Shown: positions 1 through 11,089 of the stretch, in pieces
Layout of the letters: each line of letters opens with the position of its first letter
Numbering within the stretch: the stretch's first letter is position 1
Source: Burkholderia sp. HI2500
Lineage (GTDB): Bacteria; Pseudomonadota; Gammaproteobacteria; Burkholderiales; Burkholderiaceae
Reading direction: 5' to 3'
DNA length: 64,000 nt
Assembly: GCF_002223055.1 (NCBI RefSeq)
Contig: NZ_NKFL01000004.1
Coordinates: forward strand, 124,001 to 188,000
The notes under the pieces: generated by a model
What the model saw: the letters and a program-made list of their open reading frames with translations, nothing else
Databases searched by the model: none
Told to the model about the DNA's origin: nothing
Program-made: the position numbers and the translations under genes

Positions 1-1460
1 AGGCGATCGCGATGGGCACGGCGATCGCGCTCACGCACAACATGTTCGACGCGGCGCTCTGCCTCGGCATCTGCGACAAGATCGTGCCGGGTTTGCTGAT
101 CGGCGCGCTGCAGTTCGGCCACCTGCCGACGATCTTCGTGCCGGCCGGCCCGATGACGAGCGGCCTGTCGAACGACGACAAGGCGAAGATCCGCCAGCAG
201 TTCGCGACCGGCCAGGTCGGCCGCGACGCGCTGCTCGAAGCCGAATCCGCCGCCTATCACGGCCACGGCACCTGCACGTTCTACGGCACCGCGAACAGCA
301 ACCAGATGCTGATGGAGCTGATGGGGCTGCATCTGCCGGGCTCGGCATTCGTCCACCCGCACACGCCGCTGCGCACCGCGCTCACCGCCGAGGCTGCGCG
401 CCGCGTGCTCGACCTGACCGTCGAGCGCGGCCACTACACGCCGATCGGCCACGTGATCGACGAGAAGGCGATCGTCAACGGGATCGTCGCGCTGCTCGCG
501 ACGGGCGGCTCGACCAACCACACGCTGCACCTCGTCGCGATCGCGCGCGCGGCCGGCATCCTGATCGACTGGAACGATTTCGACGAACTGTCGGCCGTCG
601 TGCCGCTGCTCGCGAAGATCTACCCGAACGGCAAGGCCGACGTGAACCATTTCCACGCGGCGGGCGGCGTGGCCTTCCTGGTACGCAACCTGCTCGAAGG
701 CGGGCTGCTGCACGAGGACGTGACGACGGTCGCCGGCAAGGGTCTCGCGCACTACACGAAGGAGCCGAAGCTGATCGACGGCAAGCTGACGTGGGTCGAC
801 GGCGCGGCCGAGAGCCACGACACGAAGGTGCTGCGCGGCATCCGCGACCCGTTCCAGCCGGACGGTGGCCTGCGCCTGATGCAGGGCCGCCTCGGCCGCG
901 GCGTGATCAAGATTTCGGCGGTCGCGCCCGAGCACCGCAAGGTGACGGCGCCCGCGATCGTGTTCGATTCGCAGGAGGCCGTGCAGGAAGCATTCGATCG
1001 CGGCGAGCTGAAGCGCGATTTCGTCGCGGTGGTGCGCTTCCAGGGCGCGCGCGCGAACGGGATGCCCGAGCTGCACCGTTTGACGCCGCTGCTCGGCGTG
1101 CTGCAGGATCAGGGCTTCCACGTCGCGCTGGTTACCGACGGCCGCATGTCGGGCGCGTCGGGCAAGGTGCCGGCCGTGATCCACGTATCGCCGGAAGCGC
1201 TGCTGGCCGGCCCGCTCGGCAAGGTGAAGACGGGCGATACGCTCGTGATCGACGCGGAAGCCGGCGTGCTCGACATCGAGGTCGACGCCGCCGAGTGGCA
1301 GGCGCGCCCGGTCGCGCAGCCGCTGCACCAGGCCGAGAACGAGGTCGGTTTCGGGCGTGAACTGTTCGGCGTGTTCCGCGCGGCCGCCGCGCCGGCCGAG
1401 CAGGGCGCATCGGTTTTCGGCGCGCTGGTCGGCGAAACGGCCGCCCACGTCGCCGCATGA
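1..1460 (+). CDS. edd: Phosphogluconate dehydratase (partial, 5' end outside window)
   Basis: This is the Entner-Doudoroff dehydratase, a cytosolic [4Fe-4S] enzyme converting 6-phosphogluconate to 2-keto-3-deoxy-6-phosphogluconate (KDPG). The frame is open from the left edge, and about 485 residues are visible of a family usually near 610, so roughly 130 N-terminal residues lie outside. Features of the IlvD/Edd family can be read, including the GPMTSG stretch, [11 protein letters not shown], and the C-terminal [11 protein letters not shown] segment. The stop is followed after 19 bases by eda, so the two are almost certainly co-transcribed and make the two enzymes unique to this pathway. The nearby gluconate uptake and kinase genes support Edd over the related dihydroxy-acid dehydratase IlvD. 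Confidence 0.96.
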   Translation, partial: AIAMGTAIALTHNMFDAALCLGICDKIVPGLLIGALQFGHLPTIFVPAGPMTSGLSNDDKAKIRQQFATGQVGRDALLEAESAAYHGHGTCTFYGTANSNQMLMELMGLHLPGSAFVHPHTPLRTALTAEAARRVLDLTVERGHYTPIGHVIDEKAIVNGIVALLATGGSTNHTLHLVAIARAAGILIDWNDFDELSAVVPLLAKIYPNGKADVNHFHAAGGVAFLVRNLLEGGLLHEDVTTVAGKGLAHYTKEPKLIDGKLTWVDGAAESHDTKVLRGIRDPFQPDGGLRLMQGRLGRGVIKISAVAPEHRKVTAPAIVFDSQEAVQEAFDRGELKRDFVAVVRFQGARANGMPELHRLTPLLGVLQDQGFHVALVTDGRMSGASGKVPAVIHVSPEALLAGPLGKVKTGDTLVIDAEAGVLDIEVDAAEWQARPVAQPLHQAENEVGFGRELFGVFRAAAAPAEQGASVFGALVGETAAHVAA

Positions 1461-1479
1461 ATTTCAAGGAGCCAATTCA

Positions 1480-2106
1480 ATGAAGACGATTGCTGAAATC
1501 GTGAAGCTGGGCCCGGTCATCCCGGTGCTCGCATTCGACTCGGTCGAGCAGGGCGAACACGTGTCGCGTGCGCTGCACGCAGGCGGCGTGAAGGTGCTCG
1601 AGATCACGCTGCGCACGCCGGCCGGCCTGGAAGCGATCCAGCGCGCCAGCCAGCTCGCGGACGACATCGTCGTCGGCGTCGGCACGATCACGAAGCCCGA
1701 GCATTGCGAGCAGGCCAAGCGCGCGGGCGCGAAGTTCGGCGTGTCGCCGGGCCTGACGAAGGAGCTGCACCTCGCGTCGCTCGACGCGGGCCTGCCGCTG
1801 CTGCCGGGCGTGATGACGCCGAGCGACATCATCCAGGCGCTCGAATTCGGCTACGAGATCGTGAAGTTCTTCCCCGCGCAGCAAGCGGGCGGCGTGCCGA
1901 TGCTGCAGGCGTTCCACGGCCCGTTCCCGGCGCTGAAGTTCTGCCCGACCGGCGGCATCACCGTCGAAACCGCGCCGAATTTCCTGAAACTGCCGAACGT
2001 CGTGTGCGTCGGCGGCTCGTGGCTCACGCCGAAAGCCGCGCTCGCCGCGCAGGACTGGGCCGAAGTCACGCGCCTCGCGCAAGCCGCGAGCCAGCTTTCC
2101 CGATAA
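1480..2106 (+). CDS. eda: KDPG aldolase
   Basis: Cytosolic class I aldolase cleaving KDPG to pyruvate and glyceraldehyde 3-phosphate, the last step of the Entner-Doudoroff pathway. The 208-residue protein has the usual family length. The catalytic glutamate lies in LEITLRTP (E41) and the Schiff-base lysine in the VKFFPA motif (K129). The ATG at 1480 is preceded by AAGGAG at 1466-1471, which fixes the start; upstream in-frame codons run back into edd and are not used. It sits directly behind edd, and a probable terminator follows at 2130-2174. Confidence 0.97.
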   Translation: MKTIAEIVKLGPVIPVLAFDSVEQGEHVSRALHAGGVKVLEITLRTPAGLEAIQRASQLADDIVVGVGTITKPEHCEQAKRAGAKFGVSPGLTKELHLASLDAGLPLLPGVMTPSDIIQALEFGYEIVKFFPAQQAGGVPMLQAFHGPFPALKFCPTGGITVETAPNFLKLPNVVCVGGSWLTPKAALAAQDWAEVTRLAQAASQLSR

Positions 2107-2129
2107 GACTTGTACGAGATGACGGTTTG

Positions 2130-2174
2130 ACCCTCGGAAAGCGAGCCTTAGTGCTTGTTTTACCGAGGGTTTTT
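2130..2174 (+). terminator. Probable intrinsic terminator after eda
   Basis: ACCCTCGG at 2130-2137 pairs exactly with CCGAGGGT at 2163-2170 and is followed by a short T run. The loop is long (25 nt) but may fold further through AAGC/GCTT. It would end edd-eda transcription before the gluconate transport genes; the T run is modest, so read-through is possible. Confidence 0.5.
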
Positions 2175-2177
2175 GCT

Positions 2178-2195
2178 GATGGAACCGGTTCTATC
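2178..2195. promoter_or_regulatory. LacI-family-type operator upstream of gntP
   Basis: GATGGAACCGGTTCTATC is an 18-base palindrome with a single mismatched pair, and the core GAACCGGTTC is perfect. An AACCGGTT core with central CG is typical of LacI/GalR-family sites, and gluconate genes in other bacteria are controlled by GntR repressors of that family. It lies 130 bases before gntP. The regulator gene is not in this window, so its identity is inferred. Confidence 0.55.
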
Positions 2196-2325
2196 CGTGG
2201 ACCGTAAAGATAAGTAAAATTCAGCGTCCTGACGGGGTGGGTACCCCCCGTGTTTCGGAGACCTGCATAGCCGGGCATACTCGCAACAGCTCGCCCGGTT
2301 CGAACAATTCTAGGAGGAGTGCCAC

Positions 2326-3687
2326 ATGGGGGCTGTCCAAGGCAGCATGCTGCTCGTATTCACGCTGATCGCGATTGCCGCGCTGATCCTGATGATCGCG
2401 CGCTACAAGATCTACCCGTTCCTGGTGCTGATCATCGTGTCGCTCGGCCTCGGCCTGGCCGTCGGCATGCCGATGGACAAGATCGTCAAGTCGTTCGAGA
2501 CGGGCACCGGCGGTACGCTCGGCCACATCGCGATCGTCGTCGGCCTCGGCACGATGCTCGGCAAGATGATGGCCGAATCGGGCGGCGCCGAACGGATCGC
2601 GACCACGCTGATCGACTGGTTCGGTGAAAAGAACATCCACTGGGCGATGATGTTCGTCGCGATCATCGTCGGCCTGCCGGTGTTCTTCGAAGTCGGCTTC
2701 GTGCTGCTGATCCCGATCGCGTTCAACGTCGCGAAGCGCACCGGCAAGTCGCTGCTCGTCGTCGGCCTGCCGATGGTGGCCGGCCTGTCCGTCGTGCACG
2801 GCCTGATCCCGCCGCACCCGGCCGCGCTGCTGGCCGTTCAGCAATACGGCGCCGATATCGGCAAGACGATCGCGTTCGGCCTGATCGTCGGCGTGCCGAC
2901 CGCGATCATCGCGGGCCCGCTGTTCGCGCTGACGATCTCGAAGTTCGTGAAGCTGCCGGAGAACAACCCGCTCGCCGCGCAGTTCGTCGACTCGCGCGCG
3001 AACGGTGAAAAGCGCGAACTGCCGAGCTTCGGCATCACGCTGTTCACGATCCTGCTGCCCGTCGTGCTGATGCTCGTCGGCAGCTGGGCCGACCTGGTGT
3101 TCACGCCGAAGTCGCTGCCGAACAACCTGCTGCGCTTTGCCGGCAACTCGGACGTCGCGCTGCTGATCGCCGTGCTCGTGAGCTTCTTCACGTTCGGCAA
3201 GCTGCAGGGCTTCAACCGCGACCAGATCCAGAAGTTCTGCGGCGAATGCCTGGCACCGATCGCGGGCATCACGCTGATCGTCGGCGCGGGCGGCGGCTTC
3301 GGCGGCGTCCTGCGCGACAGCGGGATTTCGCAGCAGATCGTCGAGACCGCGAAGCACGCGCACCTGTCGCCGCTGCTGCTCGGCTGGTTCGTCGCCGCGC
3401 TGATGCGTCTCGCGACGGGTTCGGCGACGGTCGCGATGACGACGGCCTGCGGCATCGTCGCGCCGATCGCGGCGGCGTCCGGCGCGGCGGTCAGCCCGGA
3501 ACTGCTGGTGCTCGCCACCGGCTCGGGCTCGCTGATCTTCTCGCACGTGAACGACGGCGGCTTCTGGCTGATCAAGGAATACTTCGGGATGACGGTCGGT
3601 CAGACGTTCAAGACCTGGTCGTTGCTCGAAACGATCATCTCGGTGCTCGGCCTCGGCTTTACACTGCTGCTGAGCATGGTTCTGTAA
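2326..3687 (+). CDS. gntP: Gluconate:H+ symporter, GntP family
   Basis: Inner-membrane transporter expected to import gluconate with protons. The 453-residue protein is hydrophobic throughout, with about 12-14 membrane segments and the GntP-family stretches GLIPPHPAALLAVQ and SHVNDGGFWLIKEYFGM. The ATG at 2326 follows a strong AGGAGG at 2312-2317. The gluconokinase gene begins 13 bases after its stop, making import followed by phosphorylation the obvious role. GntP-family members can also carry related sugar acids such as idonate or fructuronate; here the kinase favours gluconate. Confidence 0.93.
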   Translation: MGAVQGSMLLVFTLIAIAALILMIARYKIYPFLVLIIVSLGLGLAVGMPMDKIVKSFETGTGGTLGHIAIVVGLGTMLGKMMAESGGAERIATTLIDWFGEKNIHWAMMFVAIIVGLPVFFEVGFVLLIPIAFNVAKRTGKSLLVVGLPMVAGLSVVHGLIPPHPAALLAVQQYGADIGKTIAFGLIVGVPTAIIAGPLFALTISKFVKLPENNPLAAQFVDSRANGEKRELPSFGITLFTILLPVVLMLVGSWADLVFTPKSLPNNLLRFAGNSDVALLIAVLVSFFTFGKLQGFNRDQIQKFCGECLAPIAGITLIVGAGGGFGGVLRDSGISQQIVETAKHAHLSPLLLGWFVAALMRLATGSATVAMTTACGIVAPIAAASGAAVSPELLVLATGSGSLIFSHVNDGGFWLIKEYFGMTVGQTFKTWSLLETIISVLGLGFTLLLSMVL

Positions 3688-3700
3688 CAAGGGGTAGTCA

Positions 3701-4204
3701 ATGATTCTGATCGCAATGGGCGTGTCGGGCGCCGGCAAGTCGCTGATCGGCGAAATGCTGGCGGAACGCCTGTCGTGCAGCTATACCGATGGCGACGCGT
3801 TTCACAGCGCGGCGAACAAGGAAAAGATGCACCACGGCATTCCGCTGACCGACGACGACCGCTGGCCGTGGCTGCGCACGATCCGCGCGGCCATCGAGGA
3901 AAAGCAGCGTGCCGGTGAGACGGCCGTGTTCACGTGCTCGTCGCTGAAGCGGTCGTACCGCGACGTGCTGCGCGGCACCGACACCGACGTGCGGTTCGTG
4001 TATCTGAAGGGTTCGTTCGAGGTGTTGCACGAGCGCCTGAAGAGCCGCACCGGCCATTTCTTCGATCCGTCGCTGCTGAAGAGCCAGCTGGACACGCTCG
4101 AGGAGCCGGGCCCGGACGAAGCGATCGAGGTCAGCATCGAGCTGACGCCCGAGCAGATCGTCGATCAGGTCATGCTGAAGATCGGCATCGCGCAGCAGCA
4201 CTGA
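3701..4204 (+). CDS. gntK: Gluconokinase
   Basis: Phosphorylates gluconate with ATP to give 6-phosphogluconate, the substrate of Edd. It is a 167-residue P-loop kinase with Walker A GVSGAGKS at residues 7-14, DGDAFH (substrate-binding region) near residue 30, and the CSSLKRSYRD stretch typical of GntK. Length matches the thermoresistant gluconokinase family (about 165-175). It lies 13 bases behind gntP in the same operon. A bidirectional terminator follows at 4230-4253. Confidence 0.96.
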   Translation: MILIAMGVSGAGKSLIGEMLAERLSCSYTDGDAFHSAANKEKMHHGIPLTDDDRWPWLRTIRAAIEEKQRAGETAVFTCSSLKRSYRDVLRGTDTDVRFVYLKGSFEVLHERLKSRTGHFFDPSLLKSQLDTLEEPGPDEAIEVSIELTPEQIVDQVMLKIGIAQQH

Positions 4205-4229
4205 GCGCGGTTCGCGGCAATCGTCATGG

Positions 4230-4255
4230 AAAAGGCGCCTTCGGGCGCCTTTTTC
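4230..4255. terminator. Bidirectional terminator between gntK and tetR
   Basis: AAAAGGCGCC (4230-4239), a TTCG tetraloop, and GGCGCCTTTT (4244-4253) form a perfect 10-bp stem with T runs on both strands. It serves the convergent gntK and TetR genes. Confidence 0.85.
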
Positions 4256-4281
4256 GTTGGCGGCTCGTCTTCGCGGGCCGG

Positions 4282-4929
4282 TCAGGCCGCGGGCGCCTGC
4301 TTCGCGATGCCGTCGAGCAGCACGTCGAGCATCGTGTCGTGCACGGCGGCCGGATCGAGCTGCGCATAGAGCGGGGCGGCCGCCTTGACGAGCGGATGCG
4401 CGGCGTCGGACAGCGCTGCCATTTCCGCGAGCTCGACGTCGTTCGCGGCGCGCGTGAGGCCGCCGGCTTCGGCCGCGGCCAGCCCGATCACGCTCGCATA
4501 CCAGCCGACGCACACCGACGGCAGCGCCGCGCGCGGGATGCCGGCGTCGGCCAGCGCGCGATGCACGGCCTCGATGTGCGCGAGATCGGCCGGCCCGGTG
4601 CTCATGTGCCGCTGCAGCAGCGCGAACGCCGCCGGGTAGCGCAGCGCGAGCGCGCGGTACTGGCGAGCGAGGTCGCGCAGCCGTTCGCGCCACGGCAGCG
4701 CGGCGTCGACCGGCACGAGCGAGCGCGACAGCGCGTTCGCGATCGCACGGCTCAGGCCTTCCTTCGACTTGAAGTGGTACAGCACGCTCATCGGGTCGCA
4801 GCCGACCGACTGCGCGAGCTTGCGCACGCTGAACGCGGCTTCGCCGACGTCTTCGAGCAGCGCGAGCGCGGCCGCGACGATCGCATCCTTGTCGAGGCCG
4901 CGCGGGCCCTGGGCGGGTTTGTCTTTCAT
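4282..4929 (-). CDS. TetR-family transcriptional repressor
   Basis: A 215-residue one-domain regulator with an N-terminal TetR helix-turn-helix (about residues 14-60, with ALLEDVGEAAFSVRKLAQ and the recognition segment ending VLYHFKSKEGL) and a helical ligand-binding C-terminal part rich in alanine and leucine. It is divergent from the FAD amine-oxidase-like gene at 5213. Two dyads at 4983-5019 between the genes fit TetR operators, so it probably represses that gene and itself. The inducer is not evident; the neighbour suggests an amine or gamma-glutamyl amine. Confidence 0.88.
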   Translation of the reverse strand: MKDKPAQGPRGLDKDAIVAAALALLEDVGEAAFSVRKLAQSVGCDPMSVLYHFKSKEGLSRAIANALSRSLVPVDAALPWRERLRDLARQYRALALRYPAAFALLQRHMSTGPADLAHIEAVHRALADAGIPRAALPSVCVGWYASVIGLAAAEAGGLTRAANDVELAEMAALSDAAHPLVKAAAPLYAQLDPAAVHDTMLDVLLDGIAKQAPAA

Positions 4930-4969
4930 CGATGCGGGCTGGCGAGCCGGTGCGGCACCGGCTGTAAAC

Positions 4970-4999
4970 TTGACGAAAGCTTATTCTACACTGTAGAAT
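4970..4999 (+). promoter_or_regulatory. Predicted sigma70 promoter of the FAD oxidoreductase
   Basis: TTGACG at 4970-4975, an 18-base spacer, and TAGAAT at 4994-4999. The -10 box is inside the first TetR dyad, so repressor binding would block RNA polymerase directly. Confidence 0.55.
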
Positions 5000-5019
5000 T
5001 ATTTCTGCGGTGTAGAAAT
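4983..5019. promoter_or_regulatory. Tandem operators for the TetR repressor
   Basis: ATTCTACACTGTAGAAT (4983-4999) is a perfect 17-base palindrome around a single central base. A second, imperfect copy, ATTTCTGCGGTGTAGAAAT (5001-5019), keeps the TGTAGAA half-site. Centres are 19 bases apart, which suits side-by-side dimer binding. They lie between the divergent tetR and oxidase genes and overlap the predicted -10 box and start point of the latter. Confidence 0.8.
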
Positions 5020-5212
5020 TGGGTGTCCCGGCACCTTTCAATACGTGCTTTCGCACAGTCCGGGATCCAGGCGGCACGAGCGTGCCGCCGTCAACACGGG
5101 CCATCACGCCCCTTTTCTCGTTGACACCCATGTGGAACCGGCTGCCCCACCCGCGAAGCCTCGACGCAACGAGGCCCTTCGACAGGCGGCCCAAGACCAT
5201 GCAAGTGCAATC

Positions 5213-6634
5213 ATGACTTTCAACAATCCATCCCTGATCCAGGGCGAATCGCGTTTCGAACAAACGCAACTGAACATCGAAAAAGACAACTGGAACTGGT
5301 GCGACCCGGCCCGCTACGACGGCGAGCGCCCGGCGAACTGGTATGAAGCGTCGCTGTCACGCCACGCGAACAGCGCGCCGCTCGCGCACGACGCCGTCTG
5401 CGACGTGCTCGTGATCGGCGCGGGCCTGCTCGGCGCATCGGCCGCCCTGCATCTCGCGGAAGCGGGTGTCGACACGATCCTCGTCGACAAGCACCACGTC
5501 GGCTCGGCCGCATCGGGCCGCAACGGCGGGCAGCTCACGCCCGGCCTCGCGCGCTGGGAAGCCGCCGACATGATCGACTACCTGTCCCACGACGACGCGA
5601 AGCGGCTGTGGCGCTTCGCGTCGGCCGAATCGATGGACCTGATCGATGCGATCGGCGCACGTTACGCGCTCGAGCTCGACCGCAAGCGCGGCCACATCAC
5701 CGCGGCGGTTCACCCGGGCCACATGAGCGCGCTGCTGGACGGCGCGGATGCGCGCCGTCATCTCGGCGACGCGGGCGTGACGCTCGTCGGCCGCCATCAG
5801 CTGCATGACGACTACGTGCGCTCGGGGCTGTACCACGGTGCGGCGATCGACGCGATCGGCGGACAGATTCATCCGCTCGCGCTGGTGCGCGGCCTCGTGC
5901 ACGGCTTCCGGCTGAACGGCGGCGCGCTGTTCGAGGGCACCGAGGTGCTCGAGCTCGACGAGACGCCGGAGGGCGTCGTCGCGACGACGCCGGGCGGCAC
6001 GATCACCGCGCGCCGCGGCGTCGTGCTCGCGCTGCACAACACGACGTTCCGGCTGCTCGACGACGGCGCGGCGACCACGGTGCCGTTCTTTACCTACGTG
6101 AGCGTGACGGCGCCGCTCGACGTCGACGTCGCGACGCTGATGCCGGCCGGCATGCCCGTGTACGACACGCAGTTCCAGATCGACTATTACCGGCCGGTCC
6201 GCGGCAACCGCCTGCTGTTCGGCGGGCAGGGCACCGGCACGTGCTGGGCGCAGCCCGACGTGAACGCGTACCTGCTGACGCGGCTGAACACGGTGTTCCC
6301 GCAGCACGACGGCCGTTTCGCGCTCGACTACTGCTGGAGCGGCGTCAGCGACTTCACGCTGAACGGCGCGACCGACAGCCGCAAGACCGACGGCCGTGTG
6401 CCGATGTACATGGTGCAGGGCTGGAGCGGCCACGGCGTCGCGCAGACGGTGCGGATCGGCAAGGCGATCTGCGACGATTTCGTCGGCCGTAACGACGATT
6501 TCTCGATGCTGACCGGCATCGACCATCGCGCGATTCCGCTCGGCCGCCAGTTGTCGCCGATCGCGATTCCCGCCGCGAAGGCCGCGATGAGTGTGATGAG
6601 CGCGCTCAACCCGGGGCGGATGATCTCGTTCTGA
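5213..6634 (+). CDS. FAD-dependent oxidoreductase, DAO / PuuB-OrdL type
   Basis: A 473-residue flavoprotein of the D-amino-acid-oxidase fold, closest by eye to gamma-glutamylputrescine oxidase (PuuB) and OrdL. It shows the N-terminal NWYEAS stretch seen in that group, the dinucleotide-binding motif GAGLLG at residues 69-74 followed by a beta-strand ending in D92, and the flavin-contact motif SGRNGGQ at 101-107. The C-terminal region has WSGHGVAQT, a typical FAD-domain closing motif. The ATG at 5213 is chosen because homology begins just after it; the open frame extends further upstream without support. Expected role is oxidation of an amine with FAD. It stands alone, so the substrate (polyamine conjugate or other) is open. 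Confidence 0.85.
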   Translation: MTFNNPSLIQGESRFEQTQLNIEKDNWNWCDPARYDGERPANWYEASLSRHANSAPLAHDAVCDVLVIGAGLLGASAALHLAEAGVDTILVDKHHVGSAASGRNGGQLTPGLARWEAADMIDYLSHDDAKRLWRFASAESMDLIDAIGARYALELDRKRGHITAAVHPGHMSALLDGADARRHLGDAGVTLVGRHQLHDDYVRSGLYHGAAIDAIGGQIHPLALVRGLVHGFRLNGGALFEGTEVLELDETPEGVVATTPGGTITARRGVVLALHNTTFRLLDDGAATTVPFFTYVSVTAPLDVDVATLMPAGMPVYDTQFQIDYYRPVRGNRLLFGGQGTGTCWAQPDVNAYLLTRLNTVFPQHDGRFALDYCWSGVSDFTLNGATDSRKTDGRVPMYMVQGWSGHGVAQTVRIGKAICDDFVGRNDDFSMLTGIDHRAIPLGRQLSPIAIPAAKAAMSVMSALNPGRMISF

Positions 6635-6654
6635 TGCTGCCGCGGCAGGCAACG

Positions 6655-6692
6655 AAAAAAGCCCGATGCGAGCAATCGCATCGGGCTTTTTT
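6655..6692. terminator. Bidirectional terminator between FAD oxidoreductase and purB
   Basis: A6, then GCCCGATGCGA (6661-6671), loop GCAA, TCGCATCGGGC (6676-6686), and T6. The 11-bp stem is perfect and flanked by A and T runs, so it ends both convergent genes. Confidence 0.95.
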
Positions 6693-6712
6693 ACGTGCGC
6701 AGACGGCGGCGC

Positions 6713-9382
<2,670 letters not shown>

Positions 9383-9420
9383 TCACGTACGCGATGCACG
9401 ATCGATCGCGGGCGTTCTTG

Positions 9421-9443
9421 CGCAAATCGACCGCGGATTTGCG
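9421..9443. promoter_or_regulatory. Inverted repeat upstream of gdhA, candidate operator
   Basis: CGCAAATC (9421-9428) and GATTTGCG (9436-9443) form a perfect 8-bp inverted repeat with a 7-base spacer, about 110 bases before gdhA. The geometry fits a dimeric regulator; which one is unknown. Confidence 0.45.
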
Positions 9444-9550
9444 AAAAATCGCGATCATGCAAGAAACGCATAATCGAATAAGCAAACGGCATTGGATAAA
9501 AAAAACGGGTTTTTCGACAATGTGCGCACCTGTTGACCGTTGGAGCATCC

Positions 9551-10837
9551 ATGTCTTCGCAATTGCAGTCCATCCCGTCCTACCTGCACGCCGACGATCT
9601 CGGCCCGTGGGGCAACTACCTTCAGCAAGTCGATCGCGTCGCGCCGTATCTCGGCTCGCTGTCGCGCTGGCTCGAAACGCTGAAGCGCCCGAAGCGCATC
9701 CTGATCGTCGACTGCCCCATCGAGCTCGATAACGGGACCGTCGCGCACTTCGAAGGCTATCGCGTGCAGCACAACGTGTCGCGCGGCCCGGGCAAGGGCG
9801 GCGTGCGCTACCACCAGGACGTGACGCTGTCGGAAGTGATGGCACTGTCCGCATGGATGTCGGTCAAGAACGCGGCCGTGAACGTGCCGTACGGCGGCGC
9901 GAAGGGCGGTATCCGCGTCGACCCGCGCAAGCTGTCGCGTGGTGAGCTCGAGCGCGTGACGCGCCGCTACACCAGCGAAATCGGCATCATCATCGGCCCG
10001 AACACCGACATTCCGGCGCCGGACGTCAACACCAACGAACAGGTGATGGCGTGGATGATGGACACGTACTCGATGAACCAGGGCCAGACGTCGACCGGCG
10101 TCGTGACCGGCAAGCCGATCGCGCTCGGCGGTTCGCTCGGCCGCAAGGAAGCAACGGGCCGCGGCGTGTTCGTCGTCGGCAGCGAAGCGGCGAAGAAGAA
10201 GGGCCTCGAGATCGAAGGCGCACGCATCGCGGTGCAGGGCTTCGGCAACGTCGGCGGCATCGCGGCGAAGCTGTTCCAGGAAGCGGGTGCGAAGGTGATC
10301 GCGGTGCAGGATCACACGGGCACGATCTACCAGCCGGCCGGTCTGGATTCGAACAAGCTGCTCGACCACGTCGCACGCACGGGCGGCGTCGCGGGCTTCG
10401 AAGGCGCGGAGCCGATGCCGAATGACGAGTTCTGGACGGTCGAAACCGACATCCTGATCCCGGCGGCACTGGAAAACCAGATCACCGAGAAGAACGCAGG
10501 GAAGATCCGCACGAAGATCATCGTCGAAGGCGCGAACGGCCCGACGACGACGGCGGCGGACGACATCCTGACCGCGAACGGCGTGCTGGTGATTCCGGAC
10601 GTGATCGCGAACGCGGGTGGCGTGACCGTGTCGTACTTCGAATGGGTGCAGGATTTCTCGAGCTTCTTCTGGACGGAAGACGAGATCAACCACCGTCTCG
10701 AACGCGTGATGCGCGAAGCGTTCTCCGGCGTGTGGGCGGTCGCGGAAGAGCACAAGGTGTCGGTGCGTACCGCAGCGTTCATCGTTGCGTGCAAGCGCAT
10801 CCTGATGGCGCGCGAAATGCGCGGCCTGTACCCCTGA
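9551..10837 (+). CDS. gdhA: Glutamate dehydrogenase
   Basis: Interconverts glutamate with 2-oxoglutarate and ammonia. The 428-residue protein has the substrate-binding segment [10 protein letters not shown] (80-88), the catalytic lysine in PYGGAKGG (K118), the conserved aspartate in DIPAPDV, and the nucleotide-binding GFGNVGG at 230-236. The sequence is of the NAD-preferring catabolic type (GluDH-1 group), though cofactor choice cannot be proved by eye. The ATG at 9551 has GGAG 6 bases upstream; a TTG at 9533 is possible but lacks a ribosome site. The glutamate import genes follow it, pointing to catabolic use. Confidence 0.95.
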   Translation: MSSQLQSIPSYLHADDLGPWGNYLQQVDRVAPYLGSLSRWLETLKRPKRILIVDCPIELDNGTVAHFEGYRVQHNVSRGPGKGGVRYHQDVTLSEVMALSAWMSVKNAAVNVPYGGAKGGIRVDPRKLSRGELERVTRRYTSEIGIIIGPNTDIPAPDVNTNEQVMAWMMDTYSMNQGQTSTGVVTGKPIALGGSLGRKEATGRGVFVVGSEAAKKKGLEIEGARIAVQGFGNVGGIAAKLFQEAGAKVIAVQDHTGTIYQPAGLDSNKLLDHVARTGGVAGFEGAEPMPNDEFWTVETDILIPAALENQITEKNAGKIRTKIIVEGANGPTTTAADDILTANGVLVIPDVIANAGGVTVSYFEWVQDFSSFFWTEDEINHRLERVMREAFSGVWAVAEEHKVSVRTAAFIVACKRILMAREMRGLYP

Positions 10838-10915
10838 TCGGCAGTTGCCGATTTCAGATCGGTTGACTACGATCAATCCATGACGCAATCCATCCGGTTG
10901 CGTGCATGAACCCTC

Positions 10916-10945
10916 GCGGGCGGTGCCGAATTCGGCATCGCCCGC
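10916..10945. repeat. Long hairpin after gdhA
   Basis: A 15-bp stem runs from 10916-10930 to 10931-10945 with one G-U pair and essentially no spacer. No T run follows. It could stabilise the gdhA 3' end or act as a weak terminator ahead of gltI. Confidence 0.45.
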
Positions 10946-11089
10946 GCGCGCATTCAGGCGCCGGAAGGGGCGCCCGAAGCCGGGAGGAAGGCTTCGCGCA
11001 GCGCGATTCGTAGTGCGGTAAACAACCAGTACTTTCAAAAATATTACTTTGATACACTGGCGCGGGTTTTAGCCAAGGAGATGACCAAA

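Noticed and set aside
2221-3738. Long minus-strand open frame opposite gntP
   Set aside because: It has very high Arg/Asp/Gln content typical of the antisense of a GC-rich gene and no domain; gntP and its ribosome site explain the region.
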